NCBI GenBank assembly: GCA_040386155.1
Contig: JAZKFZ010000001.1
Coordinates: 372,001-436,000 of the forward strand
Source of the DNA: M0103 sp040386155
GTDB lineage: Bacteria; Bacteroidota; Bacteroidia; Flavobacteriales_D; Crocinitomicaceae
Length of the DNA stretch: 64,000 bases
Reading direction: 5' to 3'
The notes beneath the pieces are model-generated. The model saw nothing but the letters and a program-made list of their open reading frames with translations. It did no database searches and was not told the DNA's origin. How positions within the stretch are numbered: position 1 is the stretch's first letter; the number at the start of each line of letters is the position of its first letter. Of this stretch, positions 17,127 through 26,029 are shown piece by piece. Both the position numbers and the translations under genes were made by a program.

Positions 17127-17732
17127 ATGAAAGAAAATGAATATGTTGATCAGTTGAAGGACATCCGTTCTATAATGGACAAGAGCACTCGTTTTTTATC
17201 ACTGTCGGGCTTGTCGGGTGTTTTGGCGGGCGTCTATGCAATGATCGGAGCTTTTGCAGTGCAATTAGTGATTGAAAAGAGTTCAAGTAAGTACATTACT
17301 TTGGAAAGCCGAGAGTTTCGATGGATTGTGGGTATTGCCATACTGGTGCTTGTTGCCTCTTTGATCACAGCCGTTTTATTTTCAAAAGCACGCGCAAAGC
17401 GAACTGGTGAGAAGTTGTGGAGTTCATCCAGTAAACGATTGTTAGTTAATTTTTGCATCCCGCTGTTTACAGGTGGAGCTTTTTGTGTTTCACTTTTACA
17501 GACGGGACATTATGGATTGATTGCGCCCGTAACTTTGATTTTCTATGGCATGGCACTTTTGCAGGCAAGTAAATATACCATTGAAACATTGCGATCTTTG
17601 GGAATTGCTTTCATCTTGGTGGGTTTATTGAATTGTTGGATTATCGGCTTTGGCCTGTATTTTTGGACCTTTGGTTTTGGTGTGTTGCATATCATTTATG
17701 GCACCATCATGCACTTGAAACAATCGAAATAA
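17127..17732 (+). CDS. Multipass membrane protein, wHTH-linked
   Basis: A 201-residue protein with five to six hydrophobic helices (about 24-50, 64-86, 108-126, 130-147, 155-190). An N-terminal cytoplasmic segment of about 20 residues precedes them. No catalytic motif or named family is recognised. The gene directly abuts the wHTH regulator (TAA followed by ATG) and shares its operator with the creD-like gene, so it belongs to a small membrane-stress or envelope regulon (inference). Similar membrane-protein plus small wHTH pairs are common in Bacteroidota. Confidence 0.65.
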   Translation: MKENEYVDQLKDIRSIMDKSTRFLSLSGLSGVLAGVYAMIGAFAVQLVIEKSSSKYITLESREFRWIVGIAILVLVASLITAVLFSKARAKRTGEKLWSSSSKRLLVNFCIPLFTGGAFCVSLLQTGHYGLIAPVTLIFYGMALLQASKYTIETLRSLGIAFILVGLLNCWIIGFGLYFWTFGFGVLHIIYGTIMHLKQSK

Positions 17733-18035
17733 ATGAAAGGGGTCATTTCTCATATTAATAAAGCGTTCGATCACCGCATACGACTTGGTATCATGTCGGT
17801 GTTGATGGTGAATGATGCGGTTGATTTCAATCGGCTGAAGGAATTGCTTGACATCACGGATGGCAATTTGGCTTCACACATCAAAGCCTTGGAAACGGAA
17901 GAATATATTGTGATTTCTAAGCAATTTATCGGTAAGCGCCCCAATACTACCTACACTGCAAGCGAAGTGGGAAGGTTGGCGTTTCGAAATCATTTGAATG
18001 CACTTGAATCATTGATTTCACAAAGTAGAAAGTAA
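17733..18035 (+). CDS. Winged-helix transcriptional regulator (MarR/ArsR-like, HTH_34 type)
   Basis: A 100-residue one-domain regulator. The wHTH pattern is clear: RLGIMSVLMVNDAVDFNRLK, then a recognition helix region LDITDGNLASHIKALETEEY, then a wing with KRPNTTYTAS. This matches the small stand-alone winged-helix family that controls adjacent membrane-protein genes. It follows the membrane protein with no gap. Perfect dyads before both flanking transcription units (17102 and 18051) fit a homodimeric repressor controlling its own operon and the creD-like gene. No ligand domain is present. Confidence 0.85.
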   Translation: MKGVISHINKAFDHRIRLGIMSVLMVNDAVDFNRLKELLDITDGNLASHIKALETEEYIVISKQFIGKRPNTTYTASEVGRLAFRNHLNALESLISQSRK

Positions 18036-18050
18036 ATTTTTTTTAACCTT

Positions 18051-18071
18051 GTACTTTGAAATACAAAGTAC
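18051..18071. promoter_or_regulatory. Palindromic operator GTACTTTG-N5-CAAAGTAC
   Basis: A perfect 8-bp dyad (18051-18058 and 18064-18071) lies 18 nt before the creD-like ATG at 18090. Its core equals the operator before 17127. Confidence 0.65.
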
Positions 18072-18089
18072 TTTTAATTCTAATAAATC

Positions 18090-19382
18090 ATGGAAACAAA
18101 TCAAACAGAAAAACAGAAAGTGGACGATCAAAATGGAATCAAGAGTTTTTTTAATTCCCATTTGGGTCATTTTGTGGTAAGTATTTTTGTCATCACTTTT
18201 TTAATGATTCCCACTGCGCAGGTTGGCTCCTTAATAGCAGAACGGCAAAATCGACAGTCAGAAGTAACAGAAGCACTCTCCCGAGAATGGGGACCTGCCT
18301 TGAAACTGAATGGTTTAGTGTTGGAGGTTCCAATGTTCGGTAAGGAAAAAGGCCCATTGTACATTTATCCGGAAAAATCTTCGGAGGAGATCAATGCCCA
18401 AGTAAATGAGCGCTACCGAGGTATATTTAAAGCCAATATCTTCTCAGCAAAATTGAAATCAACAAGTTCCTTTCAGTTGCAAAAAATTAAGAAAAATAGT
18501 GCAGTTCAATTGGATTGGTCACGCGCTAGAATCTTACTTATAACAGGTAAAGGCGCAAGATTCACAGAATTAGCAAACATTAAAGTAAATGGACAAGTGG
18601 TGGAAATTGCCGGTCAAACAGGAAGACACGGACTTACGAGTTACACGAATTCTTTTATGATAGATTCTACTGCGATGTCGCTTACTGCTCAATATGCCGC
18701 AGAATTAAATGGAACTGAAAGAATTATTTACGAGCCTACAGCTGCGCAATCCAAACTAAATCTTACCTCCAACTGGATGGATCCTGCTTTTTCAGGAACG
18801 ATGTTACCGCTCAATGGTTCTTTCAAGAAGGAAGGAAATCATATAAAAGCGAGTTGGAAAAATTTGACGCATATTGGAACCGGTAGTAAAACCTCTGAGA
18901 ATGTTATTGAACATGGAAATCAAGCCTATTCGTCTATTGAGTTTATTACAATTTTAGATCAGTATCAGTTAAATGAAAGAACGATTAAGTATGCAATTTT
19001 GGTGCTTACTTTGACATTTGCGGTTTTCTTTTTGGTGCAAATTGTAGGAAAGAAAATGATTCATCCCATTCACTATTTGATGATTGGATTGGCTTTACTG
19101 CTGTTTTATTCATTGTTGCTGTCACTTTCTGAACACTTAGGCTTCAATGGGGCTTACATTGTTTCAGCTTTGGCAATTATCAGCCTTATTTTTTGGTATG
19201 CTAAATCCATCTTGAATTCAACAAAATTTGCCGTTATGTGTGCATTAGGCCTCTTGAAATTATATGCCTTTTTATTGGTATTGGTTAACTTGGAAGTATA
19301 TGCGCTTTTAGTAGGAAGTATTGGACTTTTACTTGTTTTAGCTGCAATAATGTCCGTAACCAGAAAAATTAAAATCGATTAA
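18090..19382 (+). CDS. creD: CreD family inner-membrane protein
   Basis: A 430-residue CreD homolog. It has an N-terminal cytoplasmic segment, a first membrane helix (about 29-48, FVVSIFVITFLMIPTAQVGS), the characteristic RQNRQSEVTEALSREWG stretch, a large periplasmic domain (about 55-305) and five to six C-terminal helices (about 305-420). CreD belongs to the CreBC regulon in enterobacteria and affects envelope integrity and beta-lactam/colicin tolerance there. Here the controller appears instead to be the wHTH protein encoded just upstream, judging by the shared operator. It is somewhat shorter than many homologs. Confidence 0.9.
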   Translation: METNQTEKQKVDDQNGIKSFFNSHLGHFVVSIFVITFLMIPTAQVGSLIAERQNRQSEVTEALSREWGPALKLNGLVLEVPMFGKEKGPLYIYPEKSSEEINAQVNERYRGIFKANIFSAKLKSTSSFQLQKIKKNSAVQLDWSRARILLITGKGARFTELANIKVNGQVVEIAGQTGRHGLTSYTNSFMIDSTAMSLTAQYAAELNGTERIIYEPTAAQSKLNLTSNWMDPAFSGTMLPLNGSFKKEGNHIKASWKNLTHIGTGSKTSENVIEHGNQAYSSIEFITILDQYQLNERTIKYAILVLTLTFAVFFLVQIVGKKMIHPIHYLMIGLALLLFYSLLLSLSEHLGFNGAYIVSALAIISLIFWYAKSILNSTKFAVMCALGLLKLYAFLLVLVNLEVYALLVGSIGLLLVLAAIMSVTRKIKID

Positions 19383-19384
19383 TT

Positions 19385-19669
19385 ATGAAAAACAAACGCT
19401 TAGCAATTATACTTCTTTCGATTCCTTTGCTTTTGCTGATTCCATTTTTTGGAATGCAATTTAGCGATCAGGTCAACTGGGATTTGGCAGATTTTGCAAT
19501 CATGTTCATGCTTTTACTTGGGGTTGGACTTACGATCGAATTTTCATTAAGAGCATTAAGATCAAGATTGTATAGAATACTCTTCTGCATTGGCATTTTA
19601 TTAACATTTTTATTGATTTGGATGGAGCTGGCGGTTGGTATTTTTGGAACTCCGTTTGCGGGGTCGTGA
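19385..19669 (+). CDS. Small membrane protein downstream of creD
   Basis: A 94-residue protein with three hydrophobic segments (LAIILLSIPLLLLIPFFGM, ADFAIMFMLLLGVGLTI, ILFCIGILLTFLLIWMELAVGIFG). It starts 2 nt after the creD stop and is surely co-transcribed. No named family; small hydrophobic proteins of this kind often accompany creD in Bacteroidota (from memory). Function unknown. Confidence 0.65.
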   Translation: MKNKRLAIILLSIPLLLLIPFFGMQFSDQVNWDLADFAIMFMLLLGVGLTIEFSLRALRSRLYRILFCIGILLTFLLIWMELAVGIFGTPFAGS

Positions 19670-19675
19670 TAAATG

Positions 19676-19743
19676 ATTAAACCGTAGGGTCAATGCATAT
19701 TTAAACCGTAGGGCCAATGCATGCATTGACCCTACGGTTTAAT
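19676..19743. repeat. REP-like palindromic repeat
   Basis: A 23-bp unit (starting ATTAAACCGTAGGGTCAATG) at 19676-19698 recurs as a direct copy with one change at 19701-19722 and as a perfect inverted copy at 19721-19743. The second and third form a near-perfect 20-bp hairpin centred on ATGCATGCAT. It lies between convergent genes and could also act as a terminator. Confidence 0.85.
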
Positions 19744-19745
19744 AT

Positions 19746-21017
19746 TCATTTCACAAAAAATCGCTGCCCGAATTCTATTAATAAGGTAGTAATGTCCTTT
19801 GTTTCTGCAAAACTTAACTCTTCGTAAGTGTCAAACACATCGTGGTAGTGGTTATTTGGACCCATCGTGTACATGAAAAAGCAAGGCACTTCATTTTTTG
19901 CAAACCAGTAATGATCTGAGTTGGGGGCATTGCTGCGCGATTTGATTTGCTTCAGTAGTTGTTGTTCTTCATTGATGCTTTGGAGCAATTGAAATTCACG
20001 TTCGTGCGAAGTTGCGTTGACAATCGTAACACCATCTTCACCAGATCCCATGATATCAAGATTCAGTAAAAAACTAATTTTTTCAAGCGGAAATAAAGGA
20101 TGTTCTACGTAGTAATGAGAACCAATCAGTCCAGCTTCTTCGCCTGCAAATGCCATAAATACCACGTTGTAATTTGGACGATGCTGCTTAAAATAACTAG
20201 CCATCGTTAGTAACATGGAAGTACCACTGGCATTGTCATTTCCACCTGGGAAATAGGTTTCTCTTCCCATTCTGCCAAGGTGATCATAGTGTGCAGAATA
20301 GACGATGGTTTTGCCCTTTGCTTTTTTTCCTTTCAGGTAGCCAATTACGTTTCTTGAGTTGTAATTTGTAATTTTCAATGCATCAATATTGATTTCAACG
20401 CTTTGTCCCTCAACCCAAAATCCAGGTTTTAAATACACTAGAGGATAATTCAGCTGCTCTGCTTCCACAGAATAGGTAAATTTTTGATCTGTAATTTCAA
20501 ATACAGGTAAAAGCGCAGCCAGTTCTTGGGATAAACCTCTTAGTTTTTTGCGGATGGAATCGTGAGGAACTTTTGATAGGTCGATAACAATCGAATTGTA
20601 TTGACCACTTGTTAGTACGATTTGCAATTCTTGTGCTAACTTTTCCTGATCAAAAGCCAAGTTGTATGCAATTTCCTTTGGTTGTAATGTCAATTTACCC
20701 CCAGCAGAAGCTGGATCAACAATGTAATCTTTACCTGGCACCAAAGTGTTTGCATCAATCACAATAGACATTTCTCCTGGGAATGTATTCACATCAAGAA
20801 AAAATGATTGAAAGTAGGATTTCTTGTATTTTTTCAGACCGAGTTTCGTGAATTCACCTGCGATGTACTCAGCCGCTATCGAATCGCCTTTGTTGACATA
20901 GCCTCTCCCTTGAAATTCAGGTGAACAAAGTGTTTTGCAATGGTTCTTTAATTCCTCATCTTGCGCAAAACTTGTCAGTGATACGCCAATGAAAACGAAA
21001 ATAAAGAGCTTACGCAT
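19746..21017 (-). CDS. Exported M28 family zinc peptidase
   Basis: A 423-residue protein with a signal peptide (LFIFVFIGVSLTSFAQ). The M28 aminopeptidase-type catalytic domain occupies about 230-423: SAHYDHLG (His/Asp ligands), FPGGNDNASGTS (bridging Asp), FAGEEAGLIGS (catalytic Glu and ligand), NLDIMGSGEDG (Asp) and SDHYWFA (His). An inserted PA-like domain is plausible at about 90-215. It should cleave peptides in the periplasm or outside the cell. It overlaps the upstream Glu-rich gene by 8 bp, so the pair is co-transcribed. Confidence 0.9.
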   Translation of the reverse strand: MRKLFIFVFIGVSLTSFAQDEELKNHCKTLCSPEFQGRGYVNKGDSIAAEYIAGEFTKLGLKKYKKSYFQSFFLDVNTFPGEMSIVIDANTLVPGKDYIVDPASAGGKLTLQPKEIAYNLAFDQEKLAQELQIVLTSGQYNSIVIDLSKVPHDSIRKKLRGLSQELAALLPVFEITDQKFTYSVEAEQLNYPLVYLKPGFWVEGQSVEINIDALKITNYNSRNVIGYLKGKKAKGKTIVYSAHYDHLGRMGRETYFPGGNDNASGTSMLLTMASYFKQHRPNYNVVFMAFAGEEAGLIGSHYYVEHPLFPLEKISFLLNLDIMGSGEDGVTIVNATSHEREFQLLQSINEEQQLLKQIKSRSNAPNSDHYWFAKNEVPCFFMYTMGPNNHYHDVFDTYEELSFAETKDITTLLIEFGQRFFVK

Positions 21018-21807
21018 AGCGACGCTTCAATTTATTGATAAAATCACTTACCGATTCACTATTCAAATTCCAATTATACGATTGTGAGAAGTTCGCAACC
21101 TGGGCTAACGATTCATCGAAACTAGTGCAAGAATCTAGTTGTTGAATCGCATTTGCAAATGCTTCACTCGATCCTCCAAACAATTCATTGATGTACAATA
21201 AACGCTCATTTAAACCATACGATCCAATGAGGGTACTTAGTCCACCCATTCCAAATTGACTTTCCGATGGATCCACTAGTTTTCGTAGACTTTCCACCAA
21301 AGAACTATTGCTTGTTGGAGCAGCAGCTGGAGTTTCTTGTACATGCGTAGCAGGAATTGAAACTTCTTCTACCATTTCAACGATCGTTGCTGCTGGATGT
21401 TCTTCGATTTCAATAATTTCCTCTTCGAGTGCGACTTCCTCTTCGATTAGGATTTCTTCTATTGCGATTTCCTCCGCTATTATTTCCTCTTCTCTTATTT
21501 CTTCTTCCTGCTCTTCAAAAAGGCTCAAATCGAATGCTGGAGCTTCTACTTCTTCTTCCTCAATGGCAATTTCCTCTATCAGCTGAATTTCCTCAACAAC
21601 TTCAGGAATTGCTTCTGATTCATTCGTAATGGCAAGCTCTGTTCCTTCAAAAACCTTGTACTGCAAAATAATACTCCGTTCATAAAGCTCACGTGTTAAC
21701 GCCGTTAAATCCTGAATTTCATCTTTAGAAAGTTGACCAGCTTTAAGTTGATTGAAAAGTGCTTGAACTTCGTCTATTTTTTTTTGGAACGGATGGGTAT
21801 TTGTCAT
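21010..21807 (-). CDS. Glu-rich protein with conserved C-terminal helical domain (unknown function)
   Basis: A 265-residue cytoplasmic protein in three parts: an N-terminal helical segment (about 1-65, FQKKIDEVQALFNQLKAGQL), a low-complexity Glu/Ile-rich linker (about 70-150, repeats of EEEI and AIEEI) and a C-terminal domain (about 175-265, LIGSYGLNERLLYINELFGG followed by FANAIQQLDSCTSFDESLAQ). I believe the C-terminal pattern recurs in uncharacterised Bacteroidota proteins. It overlaps the M28 peptidase gene, but no link in function is evident. Confidence 0.7.
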   Translation of the reverse strand: MTNTHPFQKKIDEVQALFNQLKAGQLSKDEIQDLTALTRELYERSIILQYKVFEGTELAITNESEAIPEVVEEIQLIEEIAIEEEEVEAPAFDLSLFEEQEEEIREEEIIAEEIAIEEILIEEEVALEEEIIEIEEHPAATIVEMVEEVSIPATHVQETPAAAPTSNSSLVESLRKLVDPSESQFGMGGLSTLIGSYGLNERLLYINELFGGSSEAFANAIQQLDSCTSFDESLAQVANFSQSYNWNLNSESVSDFINKLKRRYA

Positions 21808-21970
21808 TTTGTAATTTTTTCAACATTTGGATAAAACTTGCTAACCTTTTGAATGATATCCAATTCAAAAACACGAATTTTATTCCGTAAAATTAACTTC
21901 TAAAAAACAGGAGTCAACGCCGTTGTCGAATATTTATCTTCGATGATTTGTTAATAACAAAGAATACTAT

Positions 21971-22552
21971 ATGTCAATGTTTTATGATCAGTTGCCCAGT
22001 GAAAGTCGAATGACTGGTTGGGTGGAAGTTGTTTGTGGCTCGATGTTTTCGGGAAAGACAGAAGAATTAATTCGTCGCTTGAAACGTGCACAATTCGCTA
22101 ATCAGCGACTTTTATTGTTCAAACCTGCAATTGACACACGCTATTCCGATGAAAATGTGATCAGTCACCAAGGAAATTCTTTCGAAGCCATTCCTGTTGC
22201 AAATGCCAAAGAAATACTGCAAATTTGGAAAAATGAGCGAGTAGTTGCCATCGACGAGGCGCAATTTTTTGACGATGCAGTTGTGGAAGTCTCCAATTTT
22301 TTAGCCGAAAAAGGGGTGAGGGTCATTATCGCTGGACTTGATATGGACTACAAAGGAAATCCTTTTGGACCAATGCCTCAATTATTAGCAATTGCCGAAT
22401 ATGTTACCAAAGTACACGCCATCTGTGTTTCTTGTGGTAACTTAGCGCAGTTTTCGTATCGTTTTTCGGAGGAAAAAGATCAAGTATTACTTGGCGCAGT
22501 TGAAAAATATAAACCACTGTGTCGAGCTTGTTATAACAAGATTGCACATTGA
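21971..22552 (+). CDS. tdk: Thymidine kinase
   Basis: A 193-residue type II thymidine kinase that phosphorylates thymidine for the salvage pathway. Walker A is GSMFSGKT (23-30), followed by EELIRRLKRAQ. Walker B/catalytic DEAQFF lies near 94. The zinc site is CVSCGN (about 155) plus CRACYN at the C-terminus. Normal length. Its stop overlaps the TTG start of murF-alr, indicating coupled translation. Confidence 0.95.
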   Translation: MSMFYDQLPSESRMTGWVEVVCGSMFSGKTEELIRRLKRAQFANQRLLLFKPAIDTRYSDENVISHQGNSFEAIPVANAKEILQIWKNERVVAIDEAQFFDDAVVEVSNFLAEKGVRVIIAGLDMDYKGNPFGPMPQLLAIAEYVTKVHAICVSCGNLAQFSYRFSEEKDQVLLGAVEKYKPLCRACYNKIAH

Positions 22553-24855
22553 AATTAAATCTATCATACCAAAAAGTAATAGAAGTTACCAGCGCTCAAA
22601 TGGTTGGAGTGAAGGGAAACAACTTGCTTCAAACAGTCGTTTTTGATACGCGCAACATCATTGAGGGAGAAGACGCCATCTTTTTTGCCTTGCAAGGTAA
22701 TTTAAGAGATGGGCATTCTTTTATTCCTGATGCCTACGCTAAAGGAGTTCGCTGTTTTGTAGTAAGTCAACGACCAGACATATCACTTTTTAAAAGTGCC
22801 ACTTTTCTACTGGTGGATGATGTGTTAAAAGCACTTCAACAATTGGCAACATTTCATCGTAAGAAATTTGAATACCCAGTCATTGCTATTACGGGAAGTG
22901 CAGGAAAAACAATGGTGAAAGAGTGGTTGTATCATTTATTAAGTGTTCAATTTAAGATTGTTCGCAGTCCTAAAAGTTACAATTCTCAACTTGGTGTTGC
23001 GCTTTCTTTATTAGAGATGAGTGATGAATACAATTTAGCACTTATTGAGGCGGGAATTTCTGCACCAGATGACATGCGAAGTCTTCGTGAAATGATTCTT
23101 CCTACCCACGGTGTTTTCACTTCCTTCGGACAAGCTCATGCCGACAATTTTAAAACAAAACAGCTTCACCTTGCTGAAAAATTAAGTCTATTCGAAAGCG
23201 TAGAATGCACTTTTTTTAATTCAAGCCTGCAACTGAGTCCAGATACAATCAAAAAAATCAACGGTATTGAAGTAGGTCCAGATCAATTCGTGAAAGAACG
23301 AAATCTTCTTCCATTTGAAGATGAGGCAAGTCAATTAAATGGCCGCCTCAGTATTGCGGTTGCGAAGTATTTTTTAGGGAAAGAGATCGACCTTAAAAAG
23401 CAGATTGCTACTTTGCCACAGCTGGCATTGAGGATGGAATTGTTTGAAGGAAAGCACCAAAACTTGATTATCAATGATTCCTACAATATGGATTTTGATG
23501 GGCTTGAACAATCGTTAGAATTTCAACTTCGAAAAGCAAATGGACGAAAAAGAGTAGTGCTCATCGGATTGGATGCTTCTAATGCTCATTTGAAAGATAA
23601 AATTCAACACATTGTCGCAGCCTTCAAACCAGAAGTTTTTGAGTTTGTTCAGGCTGGCGAAAGCGAAATTGCTTCTTTTGAAAATGCAGTAATTTTATTA
23701 AAAGGAACAAGAAATGCAGAAATGCAACGCTATGTGCGATATTTCAAAGAAAAAAATCACACCACGTATGTGACAATTGATTTAAGTGCCATCAAAAATA
23801 ATTTAGCGGAGTACCGAAATTTACTGAAGCCGAGTACTCAACTTTTGGCGATGGTGAAAGCGCAGGCCTATGGTTCTGGTGGCGATAAAATGGTGCGCTT
23901 TCTCGAGCAACAAGGAATAAATTACTTAGGTGTCGCTTATGTTGATGAGGGTGTTGAACTCCGAAAATTGGGCGTGAAATTGCCAATTTTGGTAATGAAT
24001 ACTGAAGTGGAAGCGCTGGAGGATTGTATTCGCCACGACTTAGAACCGGCCATTTTTTCGATGTCGCAATTAGATCGCTTGATTAAAGAACTGATAATTT
24101 TGGGTCGCAGTAATTACCCAATTCATATCAAAATTGATACAGGAATGCATCGACTAGGATTTTATCCAGAACAGATGTCGGCACTTTGCGATTTGATAAA
24201 AGCGCAGCCCGAAGTAACTGTAAAAAGTGTCTATTCGCATTTAGCTGATGCCGATAATAAGCGCGACAAACGATTTACTGCGCAACAAATTAAGCTATTT
24301 AATCAATGTTGCGAGCAACTATACAAAAGCATCAACTATTCTTTTACGCGCCATATTTTAAACTCAGAGGGCATTGCCAATCACAGCATTGCTCAATTTG
24401 AAATGGTTCGCTTGGGAATTGGAATGTATGGGATTAGTTCTAACAGCGATCTTAAGCGAAAACTGCAACCGGCTTTTGCTTGGTACAGCGCAATTTCACA
24501 AATAAAAACGATAAAAAAGGGTGAAAGTGTTGGCTATTTGCGCTCTTTTATTGCCGAAAAAGAGACCACAATTGCAATTGTTCCGCTTGGATACGCTGAT
24601 GGTTTTCGAAGAAGTTTGGGCAATGGAAAAGGGCAGGTTTTTGTGAAAGGAAAAGCGTGTAAGACAGTTGGACGTGTGTGTATGGACATGATTATGATTG
24701 ATGTTTCCTCTGTGAAAGCAAAAGAAGGGGATCTCGTTGAAATTATTGGTAAACAGCAAAAAATAGAACAATTTGCTAGTCAAATGGAAACAATCCCTTA
24801 CGAAGTAATGACTTCTATTTCCAGTAGAGTGCAGCGTATTTATTTGGAAGAATAA
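22549..24855 (+). CDS. murF-alr: Bifunctional MurF / alanine racemase
   Basis: A 768-residue fusion. Residues about 1-400 are MurF-like (UDP-MurNAc-tripeptide:D-Ala-D-Ala ligase), with the N-terminal DTRNIIEGEDAIFFALQG and P-loop TGSAGKT (about 115), where TGSNGKT is usual. Residues about 405-768 are alanine racemase, with the PLP lysine in MVKAQAYGSG (about 437), KIDTGMHRLGF, and GYADGFRR holding the catalytic Tyr (about 681). The fusion is a Bacteroidota hallmark and couples D-Ala supply with its ligation in peptidoglycan synthesis. The start is a TTG at 22549 overlapping the tdk stop; the next Met (residue 18) would cut into the domain. It is shorter than the roughly 815-830 I expect for such fusions. 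Confidence 0.93.
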   Translation: MKLNLSYQKVIEVTSAQMVGVKGNNLLQTVVFDTRNIIEGEDAIFFALQGNLRDGHSFIPDAYAKGVRCFVVSQRPDISLFKSATFLLVDDVLKALQQLATFHRKKFEYPVIAITGSAGKTMVKEWLYHLLSVQFKIVRSPKSYNSQLGVALSLLEMSDEYNLALIEAGISAPDDMRSLREMILPTHGVFTSFGQAHADNFKTKQLHLAEKLSLFESVECTFFNSSLQLSPDTIKKINGIEVGPDQFVKERNLLPFEDEASQLNGRLSIAVAKYFLGKEIDLKKQIATLPQLALRMELFEGKHQNLIINDSYNMDFDGLEQSLEFQLRKANGRKRVVLIGLDASNAHLKDKIQHIVAAFKPEVFEFVQAGESEIASFENAVILLKGTRNAEMQRYVRYFKEKNHTTYVTIDLSAIKNNLAEYRNLLKPSTQLLAMVKAQAYGSGGDKMVRFLEQQGINYLGVAYVDEGVELRKLGVKLPILVMNTEVEALEDCIRHDLEPAIFSMSQLDRLIKELIILGRSNYPIHIKIDTGMHRLGFYPEQMSALCDLIKAQPEVTVKSVYSHLADADNKRDKRFTAQQIKLFNQCCEQLYKSINYSFTRHILNSEGIANHSIAQFEMVRLGIGMYGISSNSDLKRKLQPAFAWYSAISQIKTIKKGESVGYLRSFIAEKETTIAIVPLGYADGFRRSLGNGKGQVFVKGKACKTVGRVCMDMIMIDVSSVKAKEGDLVEIIGKQQKIEQFASQMETIPYEVMTSISSRVQRIYLEE

Positions 24856-24911
24856 TTTTTAGAGTCAAGATAGAAAGAATCAAGAGCCAAACCTTGCTTG
24901 CTTTTCCAAGA

Positions 24912-24957
24912 TCTAGTCTTTTGTCTAATAGCGAAGCGGGTCTATTGTCTAAAAAAC
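24912..24957. repeat. GTCTA-type degenerate repeat before the gpsA promoter
   Basis: The gap before gpsA contains CTAGTCTT, TTGTCTAATAG, GGTCTATTG and TCTAAAAAAC in succession, ending directly at the -7 box TATCTTTG. It resembles the GTCTT/GTCTA octamer array at 507-574, which also runs into a TATCTTTG box. Confidence 0.5.
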
Positions 24958-24965
24958 TATCTTTG
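24958..24965 (+). promoter_or_regulatory. -7 promoter element (TATCTTTG) for gpsA
   Basis: An exact TAnnTTTG match 10 nt before the chosen gpsA start at 24976; it supports that start over the upstream in-frame ATG at 24898. Confidence 0.55.
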
Positions 24966-24975
24966 TAGCACGAAA

Positions 24976-25977
24976 ATGATGGAGAATTCAACGAAAATAG
25001 CGGTCATTGGTGGAGGTAGCTGGGCAACAGCCATTGTCAAAATTTTGTGCAACAATGTCGATTCACTTTCTTGGTGGGTGCGAAAAGAAGAGGTTGCAGT
25101 ACACATTCGCACATTTCATCACAATCCAAATTATTTGCAATCGGTGGAGTTGGATGTTGCTAAAATCAACGTGAGTTCAGACCTACATGACATCATTAAA
25201 GAAGCAAACATTTTAGTCATTGCCACACCATCTGCTTTTATCGATTCCGTATTTTCAGGGATTGAAAAAAAAGCCTTGGAAGGTAAATTTATTTTGTCAG
25301 CGGTGAAAGGTATTGTTCCTGAAACATTTGAAATTCCAGCCCATTATTTCCATAGAAAATTCAATGTTCCCTCAAAGCAAATTGGCATCGTTTGCGGACC
25401 CTGTCACGCAGAAGAAGTGGCATTGGAGCGACTTTCATACCTTACTTTGGCGTCTGAAAACGAAGACATGGCAGTAGAGCTTGCCACACTTTTTTCTTGT
25501 CGTTACATTAAAACATCAACATCCGACGACCTGTATGGAACAGAATTTTCAGCAGTTCTTAAGAATGTATATGCGCTTGCAGGCGGAATTTGCGCAGGCT
25601 TGGGCTATGGAGATAATTTTCAAGCGGTACTGATTTCCAATGCTATACAAGAAATTGAGCGTTTTATTGACGTGGCAAACCCCATTCATCGCGATGTGAA
25701 ATCGAGTGCGTATTTAGGTGATTTATTGGTAACTGCGTATTCAAATTTTTCTCGAAACAGAACTTTTGGGGTGATGATTGGGAAAGGTTATTCAGTAAAA
25801 TCCGCTCAATTGGAGATGAACATGATTGCTGAAGGTTACTACGCCGTAAAATGTGTGCATGAAATCAATAAGAAATTATTAGTCGATCTTCCTATTGTAG
25901 ACGCGGTGTATGAAATTTTGTACAACGGTCACAACAGTAAATTGGTGATTGAGCACTTGACACACAAACTGAGTTAA
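24976..25977 (+). CDS. gpsA: Glycerol-3-phosphate dehydrogenase [NAD(P)+]
   Basis: A 333-residue enzyme reducing dihydroxyacetone phosphate to sn-glycerol 3-phosphate for phospholipid synthesis. The start at 24976 (MMENSTKIAVIGG) is preferred because the 24898 frame would place the promoter box inside the gene and add 26 residues ahead of the Rossmann fold. Motifs: GGGSWATA (nucleotide binding, with Ala where Gly is usual), SAVKGI, CGPCHAEEVA, the catalytic Lys in FSAVLKNVYALAGGICAG, and RNRTFGVMIGKG. Cytoplasmic, single gene with its own promoter. Confidence 0.93.
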   Translation: MMENSTKIAVIGGGSWATAIVKILCNNVDSLSWWVRKEEVAVHIRTFHHNPNYLQSVELDVAKINVSSDLHDIIKEANILVIATPSAFIDSVFSGIEKKALEGKFILSAVKGIVPETFEIPAHYFHRKFNVPSKQIGIVCGPCHAEEVALERLSYLTLASENEDMAVELATLFSCRYIKTSTSDDLYGTEFSAVLKNVYALAGGICAGLGYGDNFQAVLISNAIQEIERFIDVANPIHRDVKSSAYLGDLLVTAYSNFSRNRTFGVMIGKGYSVKSAQLEMNMIAEGYYAVKCVHEINKKLLVDLPIVDAVYEILYNGHNSKLVIEHLTHKLS

Positions 25978-26004
25978 TTTTATTTCTTTTCCTTAATATT
26001 CCAT

Positions 26005-26012
26005 TAATTTTG
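26005..26012 (+). promoter_or_regulatory. -7 promoter element (TAATTTTG) for aspartate kinase
   Basis: A TAnnTTTG match ending 17 nt before the ATG at 26030. A GTG at 26012 overlaps the box, so it is unlikely to be the start codon. Confidence 0.45.
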
Positions 26013-26029
26013 TGGAAAATTTTTTAGCA

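Noticed and set aside
21308..21586. 92-codon Ser-rich plus-strand frame
   Set aside because: Complement of the Glu-rich linker of the minus-strand gene; low complexity only.
24898..24975. N-terminal extension of gpsA
   Set aside because: It would include the -7 promoter box and precede the normal Rossmann start.
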